A stretch of 34,528 bases of DNA from Aquisalinus sp. (GTDB lineage: Bacteria > Pseudomonadota > Alphaproteobacteria > Caulobacterales > Parvularculaceae): positions 1 to 34,528 of the forward strand of contig JALEGJ010000078.1 of assembly GCA_022763115.1 (NCBI GenBank), read 5' to 3'. The stretch's first letter is position 1. The number at the start of each line of letters is the position of its first letter. The notes beneath the pieces were generated by a model. It did not search any database and was not told the origin of the DNA. It worked only from the letters and a program-made list of their open reading frames with translations. The translations under genes were made by a program, and so were the position numbers. Shown piece by piece: positions 23,313 through 31,748 of this stretch.

Positions 23313-24217
23313 CAGACAAGCGCCTCCGGTGCCAGCGCCCGATACAGGGCAATCAATGCCGTTTCCGGCGTGTGATCGGTGCGATGGGTCATGAACGACC
23401 AGCCATAATGGCGACACATATCCTCAAGCCAGCCCTGATGCGCCCGGAACAGTTTTCGGTACTCCCCGGCCACCGCCGCCGCATCACCGAACAACAGCGC
23501 TGGCAAACCTTGCACACGATCGAGAAATTCGGTGCGCCCCTCAAAGCGATAATCTTCCTCTGACGGATCAATCACCTGAACAAGGTGGGCAGAAGCCCGC
23601 TCGGCTGCAATCGCCTTGAGACGTGGCTCAAGTTCCACAGGCGGCAGGAAGAAGTCACTGAAAATCACATACTTCTTCTCGCCTGCAGCACTCACCACAG
23701 GCGGCAGGCGATCCGTGCTGAACCCTTCATCGACAATCTCCGCCGCAAACGTCTCCGCGGCCCGTCGCCCCATATACGGACGCCGATTGCTGCCCGCATA
23801 GCCTGTGCGCTCGCCAGCGCGCGCCAGAAGCGAACAGAGTGCCGTTGCCAGCACATCAGCCCGTCGCCGTTTGCTGGGCAGTTTGTCCGTGCAGGCATAA
23901 TCCATGCTGAGGCCGGGGTCGCGCCAGAGCCAGGCTGTCGCCGCCACTTCCCATTCCCGCTGACGGATATAAAGCCGGTCATCGTTGCGCGCCGATTGCC
24001 GCCAGTCAATCTGCGTACTGACATCACCCTCAACAAAGGGTCGGAACTGCCAGAACGTCTCGCCGCTCCCTGCTCGCCGCCGCCCATGCACACCGGCCAG
24101 CACCGTATTGGCAAGATGATCCGCCTCCAGAAGGAGTGACGGCAGACTGCCTGCCGCTTCCTCTGCTTCATGGTGCAATGCCTCGCGGGCAGATGACGTG
24201 TGGTCGGGTTGGCGCAT
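23312..24217 (-). CDS. DUF58 domain protein
   Basis: 301 residues, cytoplasmic. The defining DUF58 block is clear near residues 45-77: GRRRAGSGETFWQFRPFVEGD followed by IDWRQSAR. A VWA-like beta-alpha part follows (KYVIFSDFFLPPVELEPRL, SAHLVQVIDPSEED). DUF58 proteins are the regular partners of MoxR ATPases; the pair is thought to act on VWA or membrane proteins in folding or metal insertion, but the target here is unknown. The gene follows moxR by 24 bases and overlaps the next start by TGATG, so it is the second gene of a tightly linked operon. No strong Shine-Dalgarno is visible before its ATG, which suggests dependence on the upstream gene's translation. Confidence 0.92.
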   Translation of the reverse strand: MRQPDHTSSAREALHHEAEEAAGSLPSLLLEADHLANTVLAGVHGRRRAGSGETFWQFRPFVEGDVSTQIDWRQSARNDDRLYIRQREWEVAATAWLWRDPGLSMDYACTDKLPSKRRRADVLATALCSLLARAGERTGYAGSNRRPYMGRRAAETFAAEIVDEGFSTDRLPPVVSAAGEKKYVIFSDFFLPPVELEPRLKAIAAERASAHLVQVIDPSEEDYRFEGRTEFLDRVQGLPALLFGDAAAVAGEYRKLFRAHQGWLEDMCRHYGWSFMTHRTDHTPETALIALYRALAPEALV

Positions 24218-24241
24218 TTCGCTATCAGGGGGGCCGATCCA

Positions 24242-25252
24242 CTAAACGATGGAGCGAACCAGATTATCAATAACAATATCTGTCGTCAGACCTTCCGCCC
24301 GCGCCGCAAAGGTCAACGCCATGCGATGACGCAGGATCGGCGCAGCCAGCGCGGCAATATCGTCCGGTGATGGGGCCTCGCGCCCATCCATCAGGGCTCT
24401 TGCCCGAACCGCAAGGCTGAGGGCCTGGCTCGCCCGTGGCCCCGGTCCCCAGGCAATCAGGTCGGTCCGGTCATCACCCTCAATGACCCCGGGCCGGGCA
24501 GCGCGCACAAGCGTCAGGATGCGCTCGACGATCTGTTCACCAATCGGCATCGCCCGCACCATCTGCTGCGCCGCCATCAGGTCTACCGGTGTCATCGCCG
24601 CGGCGGGCTCGATCACAGCCGTGCCCGTGGTTGCCGCCAGCATCTGCCGCTCGGCACTTTCAGACGGGTAATCAATATTGATCTGCAACAGGAAGCGGTC
24701 GAGCTGCGCTTCGGGCAACGGATACGTGCCCTCCTGCTCAATCGGGTTCTGGGTCGCGAGCACATGAAACGGTGTCGGCAGATCACGCCGTTGTCCGGCA
24801 ACAGTCACATGATGCTCCTGCATGGCCTGCAACAGGGCTGACTGGGTGCGCGGGCTCGCCCGGTTGATCTCGTCCGCCATCAGAAGCTGACAGAAAATCG
24901 GCCCTTCAATAAACCTGAAACTGCGCCGTCCCTCGGCATTTTCTTCCAGTACTTCCGAGCCAAGCACATCGGCTGGCATCAGATCCGGCGTAAACTGGAT
25001 GCGCTTGTCACTCAGGCCCGTTACCTTCGCGCAGCTTGCCACCAGCAGCGTCTTGGCAAGGCCCGGCGCGCCGACCAGCAGGGCATGGCCACCTGAAAGC
25101 AGGGCAATGAGCATTTCCTCAATCACCTGCTCCTGCCCGAACACAACTTCACCGAGCGCCGCGCGCGCTGTTTGCATCTTCCGCGAGAGATCTTTGAATT
25201 GCGCGAGAATATCAGTCGTCTGGGGGGCCAGGCCGGGGCCGGAATCAGTCAT
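24242..25252 (-). CDS. MoxR family AAA+ ATPase
   Basis: 336 residues. Walker A is GAPGLAKT (61-68), Walker B LLMADE (123-128), and sensor 1 lies in LATQNPIEQEGTYPLPEAQLDRFLL with Asn169. These, with FTPDLMPADVLGSE (88-100), are the MoxR signature. MoxR ATPases work as hexameric chaperone-like machines with VWA-domain partners; here the partners are the DUF58, BatA/DUF4159 and GATase-like proteins that follow. It is the first gene of this operon and is divergent from sppA, with 183 bases between them that should hold both promoters. The target of the system in this organism is not shown by the sequence. Confidence 0.94.
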   Translation of the reverse strand: MTDSGPGLAPQTTDILAQFKDLSRKMQTARAALGEVVFGQEQVIEEMLIALLSGGHALLVGAPGLAKTLLVASCAKVTGLSDKRIQFTPDLMPADVLGSEVLEENAEGRRSFRFIEGPIFCQLLMADEINRASPRTQSALLQAMQEHHVTVAGQRRDLPTPFHVLATQNPIEQEGTYPLPEAQLDRFLLQINIDYPSESAERQMLAATTGTAVIEPAAAMTPVDLMAAQQMVRAMPIGEQIVERILTLVRAARPGVIEGDDRTDLIAWGPGPRASQALSLAVRARALMDGREAPSPDDIAALAAPILRHRMALTFAARAEGLTTDIVIDNLVRSIV

Positions 25253-25435
25253 GCAGGTGTCCTGTTCAGGTGTCTTGTACGGTTGAGAATAGATTTTCTG
25301 CCCTCTTTTTCCCTGTTCCGTGGTGTTTTGACAACGAAAACAAGTGGCAATGGACAGATCGTCATATTGGGGATTGAATCTTAACGCTCTGATTGCAACA
25401 TATACAGTTCAAGTATTTGTCGCGAGGGGTCGAAA

Positions 25436-27358
25436 ATGGAATCCGAAAACAAACTCACAATCTGGGGGTTCCTGAAAGGGATCGTCAAAGCTGTCATCGG
25501 CGCTGCACTTTTGCTGCAGGCGCTACTCTTTCTCATCTTCCTGATCGTGTTCATGGGCATTATCACCAGCGCCATGACCGATGCTGGCGGCGGCTCCAGC
25601 CAGACCGCGCAAGTGCCTGAAGGTGCGGCACTCTTGCTCAACCCCAGAGGTGTTCTGGTCGAACAGGCTGCTGAAGTTGACCCGTTCGAGGAAGCCCTCG
25701 CTGAAGCCTATGGTGCCAGCAACCCGGCACAAATTCAGGTCCACGACCTGACGAAAGCCATCCGGGCTGCCGCTGATGATGAGCGGATCGAGGCACTGGT
25801 TCTGGACCTCGGTGGCCTCATGGTCCCGTCCGTATTCTCCAGCAAGATGCAGCTGGTCGTTCAGGAGATCGAAGCATTCAAGGAGAGCGGCAAGCCGGTC
25901 ATCGCCATTGGTGACTATTATTCACAGGAGCAGTATTACATCGCTTCTCACGCAGATGATGTTTTCATGCACGATTATGGCGCTATCCTGATTTACGGCT
26001 ACGGGCGCTACCGCACATATTACAATGAGTTGCTGACAGAGAAACTGAACGTCACCAACCACATTTTCCGCGTTGGCACCTACAAGTCAGCCCTGGAGCC
26101 GGTTCTGCGCAACGACATGTCAGACGAAGCCAAGGAAGCAAATCTCGCTTATCTTAACGTGCTGTGGAACGATTACACCAGCACCGTCGAGGCAGCGCGT
26201 GGCCTGGCACCAGGCACGATCAACAATTACGCCAACAATGCTGCTGAAGTGATCGGCCTCGCCGATGGTGATCTGGCACAAACCACTGTGAATGTCGGTC
26301 TTGTGGATCAGTTGATGAGCCGCAAGGATCAGATCGACTACATCAAGGGCATTGTCGGCGAAGATGATGACGAAGACGGCTTCAAGCGCGTCGGCTACCG
26401 CACATTCCTGAAGTCGGTTGATGACGACGATGACACGGATGCCCCTGACGTCGCGATCATTACCGCAGCCGGTACAATCGTGGACGGCAACGCCCCTGTT
26501 GGTGTCGCTGCCGGCGACCGCATCGCGGATTACCTCAAGGATGCCCGCGAGGACGAAGACGTGAAAGCAGTCGTCCTGCGTGTGGATAGCGGCGGCGGCA
26601 GTGCCTTCGCCTCAGAGGTCATGCGCACGGAAGTGCTGGCCTTGCAGGAAGCTGGCAAGCCGGTTGTTGTCTCCATGGGCTCTCTGGCCGCTTCCGGTGG
26701 CTACTGGATCGCAGCGGATGCGGACGAAATCTGGGCCGCGCCGACAACGATCACCGGCTCTATCGGTATCTTCGGCATGATCCAGACTCTGGAAAACACG
26801 GTCAGTCAGGCAGGCATCTATTCAGATGGCGTTGGCACAACTGACATTTCAGGTGTCATCGGCGCAGGCCTCGGCCCGTTGCCGCAGGAGTTTTCCGACA
26901 TCATGCAGCTGTCCATCGAAGCTGGCTATGAGCGCTTCCTGAAAATCGTGGGCGAAGCCCGTGGCTTCAGCCGTGACGAAGTGGACGCCATCGCCCAGGG
27001 CCGTGTCTGGATTGGTGAAACCGCCAAGGAAATTGGTCTCGTTGATGAGCTAGGTTATTTCGAGGACGCGATTGAGTCAGCGGCAACCCTCGCCGGTATT
27101 CAGGATGACTATGATGTTGTCCGGCTGGAAAGCAGCAAGACACGGTTCGAGATGTTCCTCGAATCCCTCTCCGGCGCTGCTGTTCGTCACGGCTTCATCA
27201 AAGCTGATGACGCGCTCTTTGGCGGCACGGAAGGTCTTGAAGTTTCCGGCCTGCGTCGCCTGATTGCCGAGGCTCAGAACGAAGCGGCCTTCTATGACAG
27301 CTTCAATGATCCAAACGCGATCTACGCCCGCTGCCTCGAATGTGAGCCAGCCCGCTAG
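25436..27358 (+). CDS. sppA: Signal peptide peptidase SppA, 67K type (protease IV)
   Basis: This serine protease degrades cleaved signal peptides in the inner membrane. The 640 residues are the full double-domain form. One N-terminal membrane helix spans about 18-45. The N-terminal half holds the catalytic Lys217 (FRVGTYKSALEP) and the C-terminal half the nucleophile Ser420 (MGSLAASGGYW), close to K209/S409 of the E. coli enzyme. RVDSGGGSAFASE (382-394), GSIGIFG and GRVWIGETAKEIGLVDELG complete the family pattern. AGGGG lies 8 bases upstream of the ATG. An acidic insert (EDDDEDG, DDDDDTD) lies between the halves at about 309-335, probably a linker. It is a single-gene unit, closed by two strong hairpins. 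Confidence 0.95.
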   Translation: MESENKLTIWGFLKGIVKAVIGAALLLQALLFLIFLIVFMGIITSAMTDAGGGSSQTAQVPEGAALLLNPRGVLVEQAAEVDPFEEALAEAYGASNPAQIQVHDLTKAIRAAADDERIEALVLDLGGLMVPSVFSSKMQLVVQEIEAFKESGKPVIAIGDYYSQEQYYIASHADDVFMHDYGAILIYGYGRYRTYYNELLTEKLNVTNHIFRVGTYKSALEPVLRNDMSDEAKEANLAYLNVLWNDYTSTVEAARGLAPGTINNYANNAAEVIGLADGDLAQTTVNVGLVDQLMSRKDQIDYIKGIVGEDDDEDGFKRVGYRTFLKSVDDDDDTDAPDVAIITAAGTIVDGNAPVGVAAGDRIADYLKDAREDEDVKAVVLRVDSGGGSAFASEVMRTEVLALQEAGKPVVVSMGSLAASGGYWIAADADEIWAAPTTITGSIGIFGMIQTLENTVSQAGIYSDGVGTTDISGVIGAGLGPLPQEFSDIMQLSIEAGYERFLKIVGEARGFSRDEVDAIAQGRVWIGETAKEIGLVDELGYFEDAIESAATLAGIQDDYDVVRLESSKTRFEMFLESLSGAAVRHGFIKADDALFGGTEGLEVSGLRRLIAEAQNEAAFYDSFNDPNAIYARCLECEPAR

Positions 27359-27371
27359 ACAATAGCTTCAA

Positions 27372-27407
27372 GGGATGTGTGGAACAGTTGCACTGGCCAC
27401 ACATCCC
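27372..27407. repeat. First of two hairpins after sppA
   Basis: GGGATGTGTGG (27372-27382) and CCACACATCCC (27397-27407) pair perfectly over 11 bp with a 14-base loop, 13 bases after the sppA stop. No T-run follows, so it is perhaps an mRNA 3'-end stabiliser ahead of the true terminator. Confidence 0.65.
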
Positions 27408-27416
27408 AAACGCCTT

Positions 27417-27461
27417 AAACTGCGCAGCAGGCTTGAAACTCCAGCCTGCTGCGCCAGTTTT
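27417..27461 (+). terminator. Intrinsic terminator of sppA
   Basis: GCGCAGCAGGCT (27422-27433) pairs perfectly with AGCCTGCTGCGC (27443-27454), and flanking AAACT/AGTTT extends the stem with one bulged C. The stem runs into TTTT at 27458-27461. It ends only 5 bases before the annotated start of the next gene. Confidence 0.9.
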
Positions 27462-27466
27462 ATATT

Positions 27467-28027
27467 ATGAGTGATCTTTTTGCCCTTGCCTCCCGCATGT
27501 CGGACCTGTCCGCTCGCACCGGCCTGCCGCCGGTAGACAAATGGAACCCGGATTATTGCGGCGAGATTGATATGGTCATCCGCAAGGATGGCCTCTGGTT
27601 CCATGAAGGCACCCCCATCGGCAGGCCGCAGCTTGTCCGGCTTTTCTCCACCGTCCTGAAGCGCGAAGGCGATGAGCATTTCCTCGTCACGCCGGTCGAG
27701 AAGCTGAAAATCACCGTGGAAGATGCCCCCTTCCTCGCCGTGGAGTTAAGCGTCAGCCATCAGGGTACACCGCAACAACGACTCCATTTCCGCACCAATG
27801 TCGGCGACGAAGTGACCGCTGGACCGGATAACGCGCTGATCTTCCGCACCGGGGACGCTGCCGATGAACTGGTGCCGTATCTGCATGTGCGCCGCGGCCT
27901 TGAGGCAAAATTGTCCCGGCCCGTCTATTACCAGCTGGCCGACCTGGTCGAGGGTGAGCCGCCGCATATCATCAGCAACGCTACGAAATTTTCTTTCGCT
28001 CCTGATGCGGGAGACCCCGCCGCATGA
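27467..28027 (+). CDS. DUF1285 family protein
   Basis: 186 residues. The DUF1285 signature is complete: LPPVDKWNPDYCGEIDMVI (about 20-38), GLWFHEGTPIGRPQLVRLFSTVL, REGDEHFLVTPVEKLKITVED and FRTNVGDEVTAGPDNAL. The family is small, cytoplasmic and of unknown function, and is found in alphaproteobacteria beside a NUDIX hydrolase and the CCA transferase, as here. The stop overlaps the NUDIX start by ATGA. The start is uncertain: neither ATG 27467 nor ATG 27497 has a Shine-Dalgarno, and the sppA terminator ends 5 bases before the first. The promoter may overlap the terminator, or the message may be nearly leaderless. Confidence 0.9.
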   Translation: MSDLFALASRMSDLSARTGLPPVDKWNPDYCGEIDMVIRKDGLWFHEGTPIGRPQLVRLFSTVLKREGDEHFLVTPVEKLKITVEDAPFLAVELSVSHQGTPQQRLHFRTNVGDEVTAGPDNALIFRTGDAADELVPYLHVRRGLEAKLSRPVYYQLADLVEGEPPHIISNATKFSFAPDAGDPAA

Positions 28028-28704
28028 GCAAGCCCCGGAAAGACCCTGCGACAGGTCCCGTGCCTGCCACAATCGGCCCATGGCGCGATGAAATCAGCGC
28101 CGCGCTCAGCGCGCCCGAGCCGTTCGACACGCGTAGCATCTTCCACGAACTAAACCCTCACTTGAAAAAGTCGCCCATCTTTCAGCGCCCGATGGAAGAG
28201 TATCGCCCCGCCGCCGTCCTCTTCCCGATCATCGACAGGCCGGAAGAGCCGAGCGTCCTGCTCACCATTCGCTCCAATGAGATGCCCTCTCATGCCGGGC
28301 AGATCAGTTTTCCCGGTGGCCGCGTGCAGGAAGAAGACCGGGATCATACGGACACTGCCTTGCGCGAGACCTGGGAGGAAGTCGGTATAGAACGTAACTA
28401 CGTGGAAGTGATGGGCGATATGGGGCTTCATCTCGGCGGCATGGGCTTTGCCGTCACGCCGGTTGTCGGCGTGATTCATCCGGATGCGGATTTCACGCCC
28501 TGCCCGCGCGAAGTGCAGGGCATGTTCGAGGTGCCACTGGCCCATCTGTTCGACCTCGACAAGCACATTATCGAAGAGCGCAAAAACAACGGCGTTAAAT
28601 ACCGTATGCCCGCCATTCCGTATGGAGAGTTTCACATCTGGGGGCTGACAGCAGGCATTATCAACTCACTGGCCAAGGCCGTGCATGACAGGCGCGATGG
28701 ATGA
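28024..28704 (+). CDS. NUDIX hydrolase, CoA-pyrophosphatase (NudL/UPF0035) type
   Basis: It likely hydrolyses CoA or oxidised CoA to 3',5'-ADP and phosphopantetheine. In 226 residues, the UPF0035 element LTIRSNEMPSHAGQISFPGGR (about 80-100) precedes the Nudix helix TALRETWEEVGI (111-122), with the Glu residues 115, 118 and 119 that bind Mg2+. The spacing between the GG and the REtxEEvG part is one residue longer than the generic Nudix box, as is usual for this subgroup. MFEVPLAHLFD in the C-terminal half is also characteristic. It overlaps both neighbours by ATGA, so DUF1285, this gene and the CCA transferase gene are translated as a coupled set. A different dinucleotide substrate cannot be excluded. 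Confidence 0.92.
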   Translation: MSKPRKDPATGPVPATIGPWRDEISAALSAPEPFDTRSIFHELNPHLKKSPIFQRPMEEYRPAAVLFPIIDRPEEPSVLLTIRSNEMPSHAGQISFPGGRVQEEDRDHTDTALRETWEEVGIERNYVEVMGDMGLHLGGMGFAVTPVVGVIHPDADFTPCPREVQGMFEVPLAHLFDLDKHIIEERKNNGVKYRMPAIPYGEFHIWGLTAGIINSLAKAVHDRRDG

Positions 28705-29999
28705 GCAATCTGCCAGTAGAAACGCTGCCGGACACACACAAAGCGGATTTCGATTGGATCAGCCATCCGTCTTTGACGCAGATCATGCAGGCGCTGGAAA
28801 ACCACCACGCCGGCAGTGCCATGTTTGTCGGCGGCTGTGTGCGCGACAGCCTCATTGGCAACCCGCCACAACTCGGTCAGGATGATACGCCGACAGATAT
28901 TGATATTGCCACCCGTCTGACCCCGGATGAAACCATAACAGCATTGAAGACAGCAGGCCTCAAGGCGATCCCCACCGGCTATGACCACGGCACCATCACA
29001 GCCGTGGCCGATGGCCTGGTCGCAGAAATCACCACCCTGCGCGCGGACATCGAAACTGATGGCCGACACGCAACTGTGGCGTACACGACAGACTGGCAGC
29101 AGGACTGGCAGCGCCGCGATTTCACCATCAACGCCATGTATCTCACACCAGATGGCAAGCTGTTTGACCCGGCGGGAGGGCGGCAAGACCTGCAAAAAGA
29201 AAAGGTTGCCTTCATTGGCGATGCGCACACCCGCATCCGTGAAGATTATCTCCGCATCCTGCGCTTTTACAGGTTCTCGGCCCGCTACGCCCGTGATCTG
29301 GACCAGACCGGCCACGCCGCCTGCGCAGCTCTTGCCTCGGGCCTCCAACAGATTTCCGCCGAACGCATCACAATGGAACTGCGTAAAATTCTCGCGGGCC
29401 CGCGCCTGCCCTTTGTGCTGACCGCCCTGCAGGATGCAGGCATCCTCGCTGCAATCATGCCGCAACCGGCAGATATCGCCACCACCAGCCGGGCCTTTGA
29501 CCTTGCCCGGCAAACCGGGCACGCCAGCCCGGAACTCTACCTCGCCGCATTATGGGACGACCCGCAGGAAGTGACGGATCGCCTGCGCCTCTCCAATGCA
29601 CAAAGCCAGCGCATGACAGCCGCCAGCACCAACCGGGACTGGCTGGCCACACAACCGGACGACACACGCGCCAGAGAGTTGCTCTATCGTCATGGTACGG
29701 AAGCCTTGCAGGATGCCAGCCTGCTGCTCGGCGCCAGCGACCATGAAGCAGGCCTTGTAACAGATCGCTGGCAGGCATTCTTCACCCTGCCGGATCGCTG
29801 GATACCGCCCGCTTGCCCGTTTTCAGCTGCCAATTTCATCGCGCGCGGCCTGCCCATTGGCCCTGCCATCGGCAAGGCCCTCACCGCCGCCGAGCAGGAC
29901 TGGATCGCGGCAGACTACCCGCAGGACCGCGACCGGATTGACGAGATCATCCACACCACCGTCGAGACCGTACAAAAGACGCTGCCATCTTCAGTCTGA
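28701..29999 (+). CDS. cca: CCA tRNA nucleotidyltransferase / poly(A) polymerase family
   Basis: It adds or repairs the 3' CCA end of tRNAs using CTP and ATP. The 432-residue class II enzyme shows FVGGCVRDSLIG (42-53), the catalytic DID (66-68) after the GG loop, the nucleotide-flipping region with YTTDWQQDWQRRDFTINAMYL (about 132-152), the GGRQDLQKEKVAFIGD segment and RILRFYRFSARY. The C-terminal half is helical and binds the tRNA body. Because no CCA-end tRNA gene is seen nearby, the call rests on the protein alone; a poly(A) polymerase activity is the main alternative in this superfamily. The start overlaps the NUDIX stop by ATGA, and xerC begins 46 bases after its end. Confidence 0.92.
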   Translation: MSNLPVETLPDTHKADFDWISHPSLTQIMQALENHHAGSAMFVGGCVRDSLIGNPPQLGQDDTPTDIDIATRLTPDETITALKTAGLKAIPTGYDHGTITAVADGLVAEITTLRADIETDGRHATVAYTTDWQQDWQRRDFTINAMYLTPDGKLFDPAGGRQDLQKEKVAFIGDAHTRIREDYLRILRFYRFSARYARDLDQTGHAACAALASGLQQISAERITMELRKILAGPRLPFVLTALQDAGILAAIMPQPADIATTSRAFDLARQTGHASPELYLAALWDDPQEVTDRLRLSNAQSQRMTAASTNRDWLATQPDDTRARELLYRHGTEALQDASLLLGASDHEAGLVTDRWQAFFTLPDRWIPPACPFSAANFIARGLPIGPAIGKALTAAEQDWIAADYPQDRDRIDEIIHTTVETVQKTLPSSV

Positions 30000-30045
30000 G
30001 GGACAGTTAATCATTCCTTAAACCGGAGCCTGTCTCCTGAGCCCC

Positions 30046-31014
30046 ATGACGACCGGCAACCACACATACCCCGAACTCGTGAAAGACTTTCTGGGCCTCA
30101 TCGAGACACAGAAATACTATAGTCCGTACACCATAAGAAACTACGATCACACACTCACCCTGTTCGGCACCTTCCTCACAGAGCATCTCGGCCACACGCC
30201 GCACTTGGTTGACCTCGGCGCCTTGCGAGTGATGGATTTCCGCGCCTTTCTGGCCAGCCGCAAGAATGAGGGCCTCGGCGCCAGCACCTTGCGCGGCGAT
30301 CTCTCGGCAATCCGCAGTTTCTACAAATATCTCAGGAAAACGCACAACCTCGCCAATCCCGAACTGAAAACGCTGCGCTCGCCGAAGCTGCCCCCGCGCC
30401 TGCCCCGCCCCCTCGCCCGGCAAGACGCAGAGAATGTTTGCGACACGCTTGCCGAAAAACATCAGCAACAGGATGACTGGCAAGCCGCGCGTGATCTGGC
30501 GCTCGTCACGCTGCTCTATGGCGCGGGCCTGCGCATATCGGAAGCACTCTCCCTCAACTGGCGCGATGCGCCTTTCGGTGACTCACTGCGCATCACCGGC
30601 AAAGGCGGCAAAACCCGCCTTGTGCCCCTCCTGCCCGCCATCCACGAGGCTATCGCCAGATACCGCAGCGCCCTCTGGGCAGACCGCAAGGCCCAATCCT
30701 ATCCCGACATCTGGGACGAAACGGTGGAACCGGCGCCGCTGTTTTTCTCGGCCAGAGGGAAGAAACTCAGCTCACGTATGGCCCAGAAAACCATGCAGGA
30801 CCTGCGCGCGCAACTTGGCCTGCCGGAAAGCGCCACGCCGCACGCCTTGCGCCACTCCTTCGCAACCCACCTTCTCTCTGCCAGCGGTGACTTGCGCGCC
30901 ATCCAGGAACTGCTCGGCCACAGCTCGCTCGCCGCCACCCAGCGCTACACCGCCGTCGATAACGAAGAACTCCTGCGCGCCTACAAAGCCGCCCACCCCC
31001 GCGCCTCATCCTGA
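30046..31014 (+). CDS. xerC: Tyrosine recombinase XerC
   Basis: It resolves chromosome dimers at dif together with XerD. The 322-residue protein has the SAM-like N domain (about 7-105) and all catalytic residues: Arg163 (GAGLRISEAL), Lys186 (GKGGKTR), His266 and Arg269 (PHALRHSF), His292 (LGHSSL) and Tyr301 (TQRYTAV). Length and motifs match housekeeping XerC; it lacks the extra segment found in integron integrases. The last residues ASS and the stop codon fall in GCCTCATCCTGA, a piece of the repeat that fills the region behind it. A dif site was not found in this window. The ATG has no strong Shine-Dalgarno. Confidence 0.93.
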   Translation: MTTGNHTYPELVKDFLGLIETQKYYSPYTIRNYDHTLTLFGTFLTEHLGHTPHLVDLGALRVMDFRAFLASRKNEGLGASTLRGDLSAIRSFYKYLRKTHNLANPELKTLRSPKLPPRLPRPLARQDAENVCDTLAEKHQQQDDWQAARDLALVTLLYGAGLRISEALSLNWRDAPFGDSLRITGKGGKTRLVPLLPAIHEAIARYRSALWADRKAQSYPDIWDETVEPAPLFFSARGKKLSSRMAQKTMQDLRAQLGLPESATPHALRHSFATHLLSASGDLRAIQELLGHSSLAATQRYTAVDNEELLRAYKAAHPRASS

Positions 31015-31020
31015 ACAAGC
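31005..31020. repeat. Solitary half of the REPIN-like element, overlapping the xerC stop
   Basis: CCTCATCCTGAACAAGC is the inverted right end of the element described at 31034-31196, 29 bases in front of it. It supplies the last two codons and the stop of xerC. A matching half lies at 32572-32588, 30 bases in front of the third copy. Confidence 0.6.
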
Positions 31021-31033
31021 ACCGCAGTCAGCG

Positions 31034-31196
31034 CGTCATCCTGAAGATCGCGAAGCGATCATTCAGGACCCATGGACTTCCACGCACAACAGGAAACCAA
31101 GGCTGTTCTTCAAACAGAAGCATCACACACAAAACACCGCCCGGACCGTGGACCCTGAATCGGCGCATCGCATTGCGATGCTTGTTCAGGGTGACG
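31034..31196. repeat. REPIN-like element, copy A (between xerC and the GIY-YIG gene)
   Basis: A 163-base unit with near-perfect terminal inverted repeats: CGTCATCCTGAA at the left and TTCAGGGTGACG at the right. The left part folds as TCCTGAA-GATCGC-GAA-GCGATC-A-TTCAGGA and the right part as CCCTGAA...GCATCGC-ATT-GCGATGC...TTCAGGG. The centre (GACTTCCACGCACAACAGG and on) is shared with copy C. Two facing hairpins with a spacer are the REPIN/BIME layout. Confidence 0.85.
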
Positions 31197-31217
31197 GCAT
31201 TCAATATACGAACAACA

Positions 31218-31547
31218 TCATGCCTCTGGCGGTTGCCAGCCCTCCATGCGGACACCACTGGGCTTGTTGAGATCATAATATAGGTCACGCCATTCAGGGT
31301 TGCCCTTCTCGATCAACGCAATCTTCCAGCTGCGTCGCCAGGCCTTGAGACGTTTTTCCTCTGCAATTGCATCTGAAATATCATCAAAATACTGATAATA
31401 GACCAGCCTGTTTATATCGTACTTGCTGGTGTGCCGGGACCCTCGCCCCTCCCGATGCTCCCAGACCCGCCTGCCAATGTCATTGGTCACACCAATATAA
31501 AGGGCACCATTTTTGTGCTTTGCCAGAATATAAACCACCCCACCCAT
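31218..31547 (-). CDS. GIY-YIG nuclease family protein (UPF0213/YhbQ-like)
   Basis: 109 residues. The GIY-YIG core is complete: VVYIL near residues 4-8, YIGV at 17-20, NDIGRRVWEHREG with the catalytic Arg at about 26, and the helix AEEKRLKAWRRSWKIALIE with the metal-binding Glu and the KxWxR pattern of single-domain family members. Such stand-alone proteins are predicted DNA endonucleases of unknown role and are frequent in alphaproteobacteria. The gene lies between copies A and B of the REPIN-like repeat, with its stop 22 bases from copy A. It is on the opposite strand to xerC. A link between nuclease and repeat spread is possible but not shown. Confidence 0.9.
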   Translation of the reverse strand: MGGVVYILAKHKNGALYIGVTNDIGRRVWEHREGRGSRHTSKYDINRLVYYQYFDDISDAIAEEKRLKAWRRSWKIALIEKGNPEWRDLYYDLNKPSGVRMEGWQPPEA

Positions 31548-31583
31548 GATCTATCCGCACCTCACAAAAACCAGCCGCCCGCG

Positions 31584-31747
31584 CGTCATCCTGAAGATCG
31601 CAAAGCGATCATTCAGGACCCATGGACTTAAAACTGCCACACCGGACCAAGGTTGTTCCTCAAAACAAAACCATCCCACGCCAATCACCCCCACACCATG
31701 GACCCTGAATCTGCGCATCGTTATTGCGATGCTTGTTCAGGGTGACG
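31584..31747. repeat. REPIN-like element, copy B (between the GIY-YIG and ankyrin genes)
   Basis: A 164-base copy in the same orientation as A and C, with the same CGTCATCCTGAA and TTCAGGGTGACG ends. The left hairpin loop is AAA instead of GAA and the right loop is TTATTG, while both stems are unchanged. It ends one base before the ankyrin gene's stop codon and has no extra half-unit on its left. Confidence 0.85.
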
Positions 31748-31748
31748 A

